A DNA stretch of 64,000 nt from Gymnopus androsaceus JB14. Its lineage: Eukaryota; Basidiomycota; Agaricomycetes; Agaricales; Omphalotaceae. Shown here piece by piece: positions 51,430 to 61,162 of this stretch. Where the stretch lies: the NCBI GenBank assembly GCA_009733575.1, contig ML769507.1:1-64000 (forward strand), read 5' to 3'. The notes under the pieces were generated by a model. That model ran no database searches, was not told the DNA's origin, and saw only the letters and a program-made list of their open reading frames with translations. How positions within the stretch are numbered: position 1 is the first letter of the stretch; the number at the start of each line of letters is the position of its first letter. A program made the position numbers and the translations under genes.

Positions 51430-54400
51430 TTCTTAATGATGGGGTTGATGTGAATGCACAAGGTGGATACTATGGCAATGCTCTCCAAGCAGCTGCATTC
51501 AATGGAACTGAAGATACAGTCAAGCTGCTTCTAGACAATGGAGCTAATGTGTATGAGCAGGGGGGAGCAATATGGAAATGCTCTCCAAGCAGCTGCATTC
51601 AGTGGACATGAAGCCATTGCAAACCTTCTGATAGACAATGAAGCTAATGTGAATGCACAGGGGGGGAGAATATGGAAATGCTCTCCAAGCAGCTGCATTC
51701 AGTGGACATGAAGCCATTGCAAACCTTCTCGCAGACAATGGAGTTGATGTGAATGCACAGGGGGGAGAATATGGAAATGCTCTCGAAGCAGCTGTATACA
51801 ATGGCCATGAACATATTGCTAAGCTTCTTCTTGACCATGGAGCTCATGTCAATGCAGTGAGTGAAAAATATGGAAATGCTCTTGAAGCAGCTGCAAACAA
51901 TGGCCATGAACTCATTGTAAAGCTTCTTCTTGACAGCGGAGCTGATGTGAATGCAGGGGGTGTACAATATGGAAATGCTCTCCAAGCAGCTGCAGACAAT
52001 GGCCATGAACTAATTGTTAAGCTTCTTCTTGACAGTGGAGTTAATACAAATGCATGGGATGAAGGATTTCAAAATGCTCTGCAAGCAGCTGTATACAATG
52101 GCCATGAACTTATTGTTAAGCTTCTTCTTGACAATGGAGCTCATGTCAATGCACATGGCGGAGACTTGGGAAATTCTCTCCAAGCAGCTGTATGGAATGG
52201 CAATGAGCTCATTGCTAAGCTTCTTCTTGACAGTGGAGCTGATGTAAATGCACAGGGTGGAACATACTATGCAAATGCTCTCCAAGCAGCTGCATGTACA
52301 GGGAGAGAACATATTTTCCAGCTTCTCCTGGATGAGGGAGCTGATGTGAATGCTCAGGGGGGAGAATGTGGAAATTTGCTCCAAGCAGCTACACATGGTG
52401 GGAATGATGTCATTTTCAAAATCCTCTTGAACAAAGGAGCTGATGTGAATGCACAGGGGGGAGAATATGGAAATGCTCTCCAAGCAGCTGCATACAAAGG
52501 GCATGAAAACATTGCTAAGCTTCTTCTTGAAAATGGAGCTGATGTGAATGCTCAGGGGGAACGATATGGAAATGCCCTCCAAGCAGCAGCAGCAGCATAT
52601 AGTCAGAATGAAGTCAGTCCTAATTTACTTCTAGACCATGGAGCTGATGTGCATGCTCAGGGGGACAATATGGAAATGCTCTCCAAGCAGCTGCATATGA
52701 AGGGAATGAAGTTATTCTTAAGTTACTTCTAGCCCATGGAGCTGATGTGAATGCTCAGGGGGGAAAATACGGAAATACCCTCCAAGCAGCTGCAGGTGCA
52801 CGTGCACATAGAGGGAATGGAGTTGTTGTTAAGTTGCTTCTAAACCATGGAGCTGACGTGAATGCTCAGGGTGGAGACTTTGGAAATGCCCTCCAAGCAG
52901 CTGCATATGAAAGCAATGAAGTCATTGCCAAGCTGCTTCTAGACCATGGAGCTAATGTGAATGCTCAGGGTGGAGCCTTTGGAAATGCCCTCCAAGCAGC
53001 TGCAAGTGCATATAGAGGGAATAAAATCATTGCTGAGTTGCTTCTAGCCAATGGAGCTGATGTGAATGCACAGGGGGGGAGAATATGGAAATGCTCTCCA
53101 AGCAGCTGCATATAAAGCACATGAGCACATTGCTAAGCTTCTTCTTGAGAATGGAGCTCATGTCAATGCTCAGGAGGGGACATATGGAAATGCCCTCCAA
53201 GCAGCTGTAGGTGCATGTAGAGGGAATAAATTCATTGCTGAGTTGCTTCTAGCCAATGGAGCTGATGTGAATGCACAGGGGGGAGAATATGGAAATGCTC
53301 TCCAAGCAACTGCATATAAAGGGCATGAACACATTGCTAAGCTTCTTCTTCACATTGGAGCTCATGTCAATGCACAGGGTGGAACATATGGCAATGCTCT
53401 TCAAGCAGCAGCATACAAAGGAAATGAAATCATTGTAAAGCTGCTGTTAGACAATGGAGCTGATTTAAATGCACAGGGTGAAGAATATGGAAATGCTCTC
53501 CAAGCAGCTGCATACAGTGGAAATAAAGTCATCACTAAGTTGCTTCTAGCCAATGGAGCTGATGTGAATGCTCAAGGTGGAGAATATGGAAATGCTCTCC
53601 AAGCAGCTGCATGCATCAGAAAAAACTGTTTTGGGCCCAGGAGGATCTAATGTCACCTAGTCCTCTTAGGCAACCTGAGGCCTCCTAGTTGGCCCAGGAA
53701 AAAGGGTAAAACTTTGGACACCTCAGGTATCCTAGTCATCCTAGGTGTCCTGGGACATCCTGGGGTGTCCTGGGGCATCCTGGGGCATCCTGAGGCATCC
53801 TAGGATAAAATTTCTATCCCAGGATGCCTCAGGATGTCCTAGGACACCTAGGATGACTAGGATACCTGAGGTGTCCAAAGTTTTGCCCTTTTTCCTGGGC
53901 CAACTAGGATGCCTCAGGTTGCCTAAGAGGACTGGGTGACCTTAGATCCTCCTGGGCCCAAAACAGTTTTTGCTGATGATACAGTGGGAATAAAGTCATC
54001 ACTAAGTTGCTTCTAGCCAATGGAGCTGATGTGAATGCTCAGGCTGGTCCATATGGAAATGCTCTCCAAGCAGCTGCATATAATGGGACAAAAATCATTG
54101 CAAAGCTTCTGTTAGACAATGGAGCTGATGTGAATGCACAGGGAGGACCATATGGAAATGCTCTCCAAGCTGCATGTTTTGGCTATGAAGCTGTTTTCAA
54201 GCTTCTCCTGGACAAGGGAGCTAATGTGAATGCACAGGGTGGGAAATATGGAAATGCCCTCCAAGCAGCTGTCTGTAATGGGCGAAAAACCATTGCAAAG
54301 CTTCTGTTAGACAACGGAGCTGATGTAAATGCAAAGGGGGGAGAATATGGAGATGCTCTACAAGCGGGTATATTCTGTGGTGATGAAGTCATTGCTAAGC

Positions 54401-54480
54401 TTTTGCTGGAAAATGGCACTGATATCACTGCACAGAGTGGAAAATTGGAAGTGCTCTCCAGTCAGCAGCATACTTAGAGT
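51430..54480 (+). repeat. Ankyrin-repeat array, near-identical at DNA level
   Basis: About 27 units of about 99 bp occur. Each has the core GAATATGGAAATGCTCTCC and AAGCAGCTGCAT, and most carry a G5-G7 run in the CACAGGGGGGA linker. The strong nucleotide identity between units shows recent internal duplication or gene conversion. Some units carry 6-12 bp insertions (Ala-Tyr-Arg type). Confidence 0.9.
53614..53978. mobile_element. CATCAG-family fold-back element inside the ankyrin array
   Basis: The ends are CATCAGAAAAAACTGTTTTG and CAAAACAGTTTTTGCTGATG, and nearly all of the 365 bp pairs as one hairpin centred at about 53805. The interior words (CCTAGTCATCCTAGGTGTCC, GGCATCCTGGGGCATCCTGA) match the elements at 3492 and 29275. 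The ankyrin unit GCTGCAT-ACAGTGG is split. AT appears on both sides, with one extra G at the left, so a 2-bp duplication is likely but not exact. Confidence 0.85.
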
Positions 54481-54601
54481 GTACATTAAACTATTACAAG
54501 GCTGCTCCTTCAAAATGGTGCAATCACTCATAACTATCAATTATTATTATAAGGTGAGAGCAGTGAGTGGGAGGACAATGAGCAGAAGGCACAGTCACTG
54601 G

Positions 54602-54912
54602 TGTTGGAATATCAAAGTTAATTTTACTATCAAACTATTCATGGAACACTTTCTCATAGTATCCACCTGTTTGTATCACCATCCCATGCACTCCATACCT
54701 ATTGTCTTGCAGTCTCCACTCAGTCCCTTGCCATATCCATTTACTATCACACAGTAGCCACTTACCTGATGTATTGTACATAGGACTGTATATAAGCTTA
54801 GGTACTATATTCTGTAATAATATAAGTTGTCCTCTCAATCTGTGTGATCATTCTACTAAGTCCTGTGTGGACTTACTGCTGCTACTTCCTATTTAGGAAG
54901 ATAACTCTAATG
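54602..54912 (+). mobile_element. Copia LTR relic downstream of the NACHT-ankyrin gene
   Basis: It begins TGTTGGAATATCAAAG and ends ATAACTCTAAT, aligning with the LTR at 28603-28965 but about 50 bp shorter. No matching target duplication was found, and no internal copia sequence is nearby. It begins 50 bp after the natural stop of the ankyrin gene. Confidence 0.75.
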
Positions 54913-55392
54913 TAAGACCGGGGTCAATGGTCTTGGAAAAGGTACGGAAAGTAGCTTTGGGGCCTTTAGTATGAAAGGCAGGCAAGATCCGCAATTGAAT
55001 ATGTGTGCAGTTGACTAGTCGGAGACTAGTAGTAAGAAGCGGGTGGATTGGGAATACCAAAGCTCCCGAATGTGAGTTCTGAGTCTAGTTGTATGAGCCA
55101 ATGTTGAGTAGTCAATGGCAGCGAGTCTGATTGTCATATGAGCTTGCTGGTAGTCAAGTCGACACCTGAGTCAAAAAGCGGAAGCCAGAACAAGTGTATA
55201 TTGAGATATGTAACATCCCCAATTCCTGATTGGCAGGACCTCAGTCCTTACAGGCGGCAGCGCGGGAACGTGCTGCCAATAATCTATATTATAATTATTA
55301 TATATTAGAATCACCTTAGCTTTATACCATCACCTTGCAAGTAACCTCTGAATAAATCCAGTAGTACTTGTTGGCGTGATAATAAGGCTCTA
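54913..55392. other. Intergenic region with an LTR-like segment
   Basis: A segment from 55209 (TGTAACATCCCC) to about 55413 (GCCGTTACA) has inverted TGTAAC/GTTACA ends, like a short gypsy-type LTR. No target duplication or coding region was found. It contains a GGCAG..CTGCC hairpin (55256-55277) and an AT palindrome (about 55281-55311). The rest is unassigned. Confidence 0.35.
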
Positions 55393-55854
55393 GGCTCCAT
55401 TTAGGAGCCGTTACACTTTTTTGAGTACCTGAGTACTCTTCAGCGAACCTGCAAGATGCTGAGTCATTACGACGACTCAGGTTACGGTGACGTTGTAAAC
55501 GTCGCCAATAACCATTATTGGAATTGCTAAAGCAATTCCAACAACGACAACGTTTTCAACATTGTCATTCCCTCAAAAGAGATTCACGAAAGTGAATCTC
55601 ATTATAGTGACGGTCGCCACATCACTAGTGCCAGCGCGTGCGCTGACACAAACAAAATTCAACCCACTGTCTTTTCCCTGCAATGGATCTATCGTATACT
55701 ACTGAGAGGTTCATGACTCATGAGAGGTTGAGACCTCCTTCGTCGGGAAATTTGAGACGCCTAGCGATACACCTGACTGATACTTGATGCCTTTTAAAGA
55801 AATTTTCGTTGCTGTCGATGAAAATGAAATTTGAATCCACGCGTCGCGACGCGT
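55393..55854. repeat. Dense array of consecutive short hairpins
   Basis: Ten perfect or near-perfect stem-loops follow one another with little gap: 55393-55409, 55423-55438, 55459-55480, 55489-55503, 55505-55521, 55520-55539, 55547-55565, 55579-55600 (9-bp stem, GAAA loop), 55605-55627 and 55628-55649. Others follow at 55711-55723, 55724-55737, and the 16-bp palindrome ACGCGTCGCGACGCGT (55839-55854). Stem sequences all differ, so this is not a simple tandem repeat. Position suggests transposon leader sequence or a structured RNA, but the class is unknown. Confidence 0.7.
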
Positions 55855-56004
55855 CAAGTCCGAGGAGCGCCCATAAAAGCGCCCGGATACCGGATGCTTC
55901 AGTCACCGGTACCATCATGCCAGCCGTCTTTCGCTTCACCGATTCCCGAAGCCGTCAACGTCTTTATATATTATATACTTTACTCTCATCATCTTCAGTC
56001 AGTC
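55855..56004 (+). promoter_or_regulatory. Promoter region of the short-chain dehydrogenase gene
   Basis: An AT-rich TATATATTATATA stretch at 55963-55975 lies about 30-40 bp before the ATG at 56005 and is followed by a CT-rich leader. This is a plausible TATA region. Confidence 0.5.
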
Positions 56005-57816
56005 ATGCCTTCAAGTACCCCAAGTCCTCAAGGTAAACAACCCTACGTGTCGTTCCGAATCGGTCTTTTTTATCCAATCTGGTAGATCTTCAAATCCCGA
56101 ACCTGTTCAATGTAAAGGCAAAATAGTTCTAGTCACTGGAGGAAGCTCGGGGATTGGAAAGATGATTGCCTCAGGTGAGTTATTGCTGGACTGACAGCTC
56201 ATGTCCATGCTCACGCACGAATCTCCTGTAGGCTTCGCTCAAAACGGCTCCAAGGTTTATATTGCTTCCAGGAAAGAGGTATGTTTCTCCATTCGAATTC
56301 TTACCTGGTACTGAACGAACGCTCTTTGTAGTCTCAGTTGAAGGAGGTTTGTCTCTATCTCTCTCCGTTTGCTGCCGGTAGCTTTGTGCTGGGGAATTTC
56401 TGTCATGATCAATCAACTTCCCTAAGCCGAGACCTTCCTTTCGAAGTAACCTGCTCACCATGCCCTAACAACCCCACCGATAATCAGCATAACCTAACTA
56501 ACCAATCTCCATATACATAGGCTGTCGCAGAGATCAGCGCTGAGCTGAAGAACAAGAACGCGGGCGGATCTGTAGAATATATTGTTGCTAATGTCGGCGT
56601 GAGTTTCCAGTCAAATGTTTAGTTTCGCTTCCTTCTCGTCCTCCTCGCTTTCTTCCAACTCATCACTCTGTTTCACTGACTACGAATTCACTCCTACTCC
56701 TACAGTCCAAATCCGGGTGTAACGCCCTCATCGCAGAATTCAAAAAACGCGAACCAAATTTGAAGCTACACGTGCTGGTTAATAATTCCGGTATGTGCTG
56801 TATCCCTAGTATATCTCATCTTGCAAAGACTAACGCAAATTCGCGTATACTATAGGTATAACCTGGGGAGGACCCTACGACGACTTCCCAGAAGAAAAAG
56901 GATGGGATAATGTGTTTAATGTTAATGTGAAGAGTATTTTTTATAGTGAGTGCGCTCGGCGAAATGTCTTTTTGGTTCGAGTATCAATTGCGTGTGTTGG
57001 ATTTCTATTTCAGTGACGGCTGGGTACGTGCTATACAATAAGGTGTATAGAATGAACCAACTGAAACCTCATTCTCACAGACTTACTCCTCTCCTCTGCA
57101 AAGACTCGCACAACGGAGACCCAGCACGAGTGATCAACATTTCATCTACTGCTTCGGTCGATCCTCAAAGCGAAGGAGCCCTGAGTCGACCGGGGAATGG
57201 AACGTGGAGTTATCAGGGTAGTAAGGCTGCTGGTAAGTTCTTTGGAGATGATTATACGTTACGCTATCTTCGTTGCTCTTTGTTTTCATTCTGTTTGCTT
57301 CACCCAGGTTTACTGATACTGATCATAAACAGTGAATCACCTAACCTCACAGTTAGCGTTGAAGCTAGCTCCGAGTCATGTCACGTAGGTCTCTTTTCTG
57401 GCCCAGGAATAGTCGTACTCGTGCTGAATTGCCTCTGAATTGCTCATACGTAGGGTTAACGCTATTTTACCTGGGTGCGTACTAGACCGCAACGTTCCAT
57501 AGTTTGACTGAAGTCTGATGATTATGTTACAGTGTCTTCCAAGCAGAATGACCGCCTTTGGTCTACAAACTGCTGGTGAGGAGGCATTTATTGCGCATCA
57601 GCCTACTGGTGAGTAATATCAAATACCTATTGTCCGATTCCTCTCACTGCTTACTGACAACCCTCCTTTTTTGCAGGTCGATTTGGAAGCCCATCGGACA
57701 TGGCAGGTATGGCTCTGTTCCTTGCGTCTCCTGCTTCGGCGCACGTTACGGGTGCCCTTATTCTTTTGGATGGAGGAGCTAGGTACGGGGTTCGGCCTAC
57801 AGAGGCCAAGTTGTGA
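56005..57816 (+). CDS. NAD(P)-dependent short-chain dehydrogenase/reductase
   Basis: This gene has about ten exons. Exon 1 is MPSSTPSPQ. The Rossmann cofactor motif is KIVLVTGGSSGIGKMIASGF (TGxxxGxG). Then come VYIASRK, the LHVLVNNSGITWGGPYDDF segment (NNSG), and the catalytic Ser in RVINISSTASV. The Tyr-X3-Lys is in WSYQGSKAAVN, the PG-type segment is LPGVFPSRMT, and SDMAGMALFLAS..VTGALILLDGG leads to a stop at 57814-57816. The set of motifs is that of a classical SDR of about 290-300 residues. It is closest in pattern to fungal proteins annotated as 3-oxoacyl-ACP-reductase-like (RhlG-like), but the substrate cannot be told. Intron phases restore all motifs, so the gene looks intact. The hairpin array lies just upstream. 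Confidence 0.85.
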
Positions 57817-58139
57817 TGGGAGAAGAAGGATTGGGAGGCATGGATTGCTTACTCCGCCTATTACTGTACTGGTTATAATTTTCTGCTGTATCGAATTTGC
57901 ATTCCAAAGGATTAAGCTACAGTGAACGATACTACATCCCCTTCCGTAACAAAAGCTGGATAAGCGCCCAGGGCGATAAGATAACGATCGAGTTATCTTT
58001 ACCCTCTAACCACGGGTTTTGTTCCTTTACGTTGAGGTGTGGCCGCGTTCTTTCTCTTCTCATAGTCGAGGTTCGACCGACGAATTGTCCGGACTTTGTA
58101 CTAGGCATCTCAGATTATTCTCTGCAGCATCCAGCATCC
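57817..58139. other. Intergenic region
   Basis: This is short spacing between two genes in the same direction. It carries the 3' end of one gene and the promoter of the next. Nothing specific was recognised. Confidence 0.4.
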
Positions 58140-60643
58140 ATGTCTGACGATTCGGATTCCAATTCCAACGAGAGCTCCAATTCCAGCAGTTCACAGGTTC
58201 AGCTTCAGACTGAGGCTGAGTCGACTGGTACAATGCCAGTGGATAATCATTCGGAAAACCAAAATGCAACCGAGAATCAAAATCACGGAGGACCTGCTGC
58301 TGGTGGTGGGATTGGAGATGTGCCTGAAGTTGAGGTTGAAGGTGCTGAGAACGACCGCGATGATGGCCCAAAGTCACCAGCTACCGCTTTCCCGAGCTTT
58401 CCCAGTGACGGTTTAGGTTAGTTCTAGTGTATTTTTCGGTTTTGTTAACTAACCAGCTTGATTAGAAACTGAAACCAAACTCTTACCAAGAAAAAGAGAA
58501 CGAGAAGTCTCTTTGGAGCCTATCTCTGGCTCTGGCTCTCTACAGAATTCAACCTCAACCACGCCGATGATAACGGTTCGTTTTACTCAAAATAGTGATC
58601 TAATAATTCAACTAATCCTTTGCAGGACTCTTATTCTTCTTCCTCGTCAGCACTCAATATGCAAACTCCGGCGAAAAAGAACCGTATCCATCGTTCGCTG
58701 GATTCTACTGCTGAAGAAGACGGTGATACTCCTCGTCGCCGCTCGAGATCTCGCTCTCGTTCCGAATCGAACGGCTCAGATCATACTCCTCCCACGAAAG
58801 GACTGGGTATCAACCCCGCGCATAGAGAACTTGGATTGGGAATGGACGGAATATCTTCCTCCCCACCATCTTCGATGAAGATCAAGGTAAGGCAGATCAG
58901 CCAGGGCGTGGAGGATCTTACCTGGACTCGGAAGAAGCCGAGGATTGGCGCGAAGAGTACTAACGAGGATGAGGACGATCAAGATCCAGGTCAAGATGAG
59001 GACAAGGACGAGATGAAGGGAGATGTCGACATCGATGACAAGAATATGGAACTAGAACCACCGTCTTCATCCAAATCTTCGTCCGTCCCTTTGCCCTCGA
59101 CCACTATCGCGACACCCATCCCCACGAAACCTGCGCCCATCCAAAAACGTCCCCGAGACGACGCAGACTAAGGATGATAATCCGAGGGAAACAAAGAGGC
59201 CCACACCGCCGCCTCCTGATAGCGATAACCAGGATGTTTCGGCGAAACCTAAATCTTCTAGCGCAGGTTCGGGAGGATTCATGGCTTATGCATCTACGAG
59301 TTCGCCTTTTGCGTCTTCGTCTAACACGAAAAAATCACCTAAAACCATATCCCCTCCCTCTGCAGCTACGTCCACGTCTAAAACGACACCTTTAGCCGCT
59401 GACGCAAGCGAACCGTCGGGATCCTCGACGGGAGTAGCAGGAACAAAACGCACAGCATCGTCAGGCTTTGAAGCCTTTGCGTCTCCCTCGTCTCCTTTTG
59501 CTACTGCTACCGGAGCACAAACCAAGTCACCCAAGTTGGGATTCGGTCAGTGGTTCAGGAGCAGGAGGCTCCCAATCTCCGTTCGCTTCAGCAGCAAGAG
59601 CCAAATCACCGAAACCAGGTTCAGGCTTCGGTGCCGCCTTGAGCTCACCTAAATTGGGTTCGAGTTTTGGAGGAAGTGGAACGTTTGGTGCGACTTCTAA
59701 AATTGGGTCTGGGACTGGATCTGGATCTGCGTTGGGTTCAGGCTCAGGATTAAAGTCTGGGTTGGGTGCGACGAATTTGAAATTCGGGTTCGGTGGAAGT
59801 ACGAGTACGACGAATGCGTTCACAGCGTACTCGTCCTCTTCATTTGGTAGTGGTAATGGTACCGGTGGCAGTTCATTTGGTTCTTCTTCCAATGGGCTAG
59901 GCGGATTCGGCGGAGGTACAGACGCAGATGAGGACGGTGCAGATGGAGATGATGATGATGAACCAAAGATTGCGTTGAGTGAACAGGAAGGTATGTTTAC
60001 TTGCCTTTCTTTTTTTGGTTCCGTTCGTGCAAGTACTAATCCCTATGACACAGTCTCGACAGGCGAAGAACTAGAAGAAACAATCTACCAAGTACGAGGG
60101 AAGCTATTCGCGCTTGTTGATGGAGCTTGGAAGGAACGCGGGACTGGGTTGTTGAAGATTAATGTTAGGAGGCGGGATGGAGGTGGAGCTAGGTTGGGTA
60201 TGTTTCTCTTTCTTTCCTCATTACCCTATGTTGTTTATCAGACCCTTATACTTACTAATACTCCCTCCATTCCTCACAGTAATGCGCAAAGAGGCAGTCT
60301 ACACGCTCCTCCTCAATGTTACACTTTTCCCGGGTATGAAGTGTAGTCTTGCGCAGGATCCGAGGTATGTGAGGTTTAGTGTTATTGAGGGTACCGGTAG
60401 TACGAATGGGAGCGGTACCAGTACAAACGGAGGTGGTGCCAGTGAAGATGCGAACCTGAATGGTGTTTTGGGAGAAAGCTCAACTGCGGCTACGCCTGTG
60501 ACGATGACGACGCATTATAATTTAAGGGTGAGTCACTTCGCTCCCCTGTTAGCTGGCTGACTATATGGACCTTATAGCTCGCAAACGCGAAAATCGCATC
60601 GGAGCTGATGGAAGCTATACATGAGAATCTTCCGTCCAAGTGA
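58140..60643 (+). CDS. RanBP3/Yrb2-like Ran-binding protein, with two apparent frameshifts
   Basis: It starts MSDDSDSNSNESSNSSSS. A disordered acidic and basic N-terminal region follows, with RRRSRSRSRSESNGSD and TWTRKKPRI segments. An FG/Ser/Gly-rich middle follows (SPFASSSNTKKSPK, SGFEAFASPSSPFAT, SFGGSGTFGATSK). The C-terminal Ran-binding domain then shows TGEELEETIYQVRGKLFALV, WKERGTGLLKINVRR, AVYTLLLNVTLFPGMKCSL and LRLANAKIASELMEAIHENL, with TGA at 60641. Yrb2/RanBP3 acts with the exportin Crm1 in nuclear export. The reading changes frame at about 59170 (one extra base before AAGGATGAT) and about 59545 (one extra base in GGTCAGTGG). No convincing introns exist at these points, so assembly errors or real lesions are possible. 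The Ran-binding domain itself is intact across small introns. Confidence 0.75.
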
Positions 60644-61162
60644 TCGAGTGTAAAACGAAAAGTGGGAGGTTGGAGGACGACCCTCATATCGCTCTATCCT
60701 AGTCAGGTGGGATGGCCTGCAATCGAAACAATCAGAGGGGCAAGGGGACTAGAAGCAGGGAGGGATTATCGTAACGTTGCTTGCTACCCTCCCTTTCCTT
60801 CACTGCTGCTTTTTGTTCTACTCACACCATTGTGACTCGAATCCCGAATCCGACTCCATGTTTCACGTTCCACGATTTTATCTATCTCTTCACTAAACTT
60901 TTAGTTCATTATTGACAGACTATTAATTCCCTTTTTTTTACCACTTATGTTGTCGTTGTTATTATAACATGAATGAAAGAAGTAGTTGCTTGCCGGCCTG
61001 CATCGGCTGTTCCCAACTCTATGTTCGGTCTTCTCCTCCATACATTGATACAGCCTTCCATATGCTCTCGACTTGAAACTACGTCACGGGTGCATGGTCA
61101 CCAACAACACCTGATATCGCTGCCCGCCTTAAAGAGAGGTCAGGATTCAGGGAGGCGCCAAG
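60644..61162. other. Intergenic region
   Basis: This is the 3' flank of the Ran-binding gene and the promoter of the GH78-like gene. A T8 run lies near 60940. No element was recognised. Confidence 0.4.

Larger units (their letters stand above)
49400..54552 (+). pseudogene. NACHT-ankyrin STAND (NLR-like) gene, disrupted by frameshifts and an element
   Basis: The architecture is that of a fungal NLR-like signalling ATPase. A short N-terminal region ends in NASHFEIHGGQFIVMG, a motif common before NACHT domains in agaricomycetes. The Walker A is split by an intron, with LWIQGK before it and AGSGKTVLS after. Walker B is CYIVLDALDEC, followed by TSRHPPEG. A helical region ends at ATISRCMPII. About 27 ankyrin repeats of 33 residues follow (consensus YGNALQAAAY.G....AKLLLDNGADVNAQGG), and the tail is LLLQNGAITHNYQLLL with TAA at 54550. 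Introns are 49937-49987 (GC-AG), 50013-50066 and 50613-50659. Frame changes occur near 51567, 51660, 52672, 53085 and 54440. An element interrupts repeat 23 (53614-53978). No separate N-terminal effector domain was recognised. It is a pseudogene as read, unless the G-run changes are sequencing errors. Confidence 0.8.

Noticed and set aside
51544..52582. Long minus-strand frames opposite the ankyrin array
   Set aside because: They are periodic shadows of the repeats on the plus strand.
55209..55413. Calling a definite gypsy LTR
   Set aside because: No target duplication and no second copy in the window. Kept only as a possibility.
59165..59550. Introns to explain the frame changes in the Ran-binding gene
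   Set aside because: No donor and acceptor pair of suitable length and phase is visible, and the sequence on both sides reads as continuous coding.
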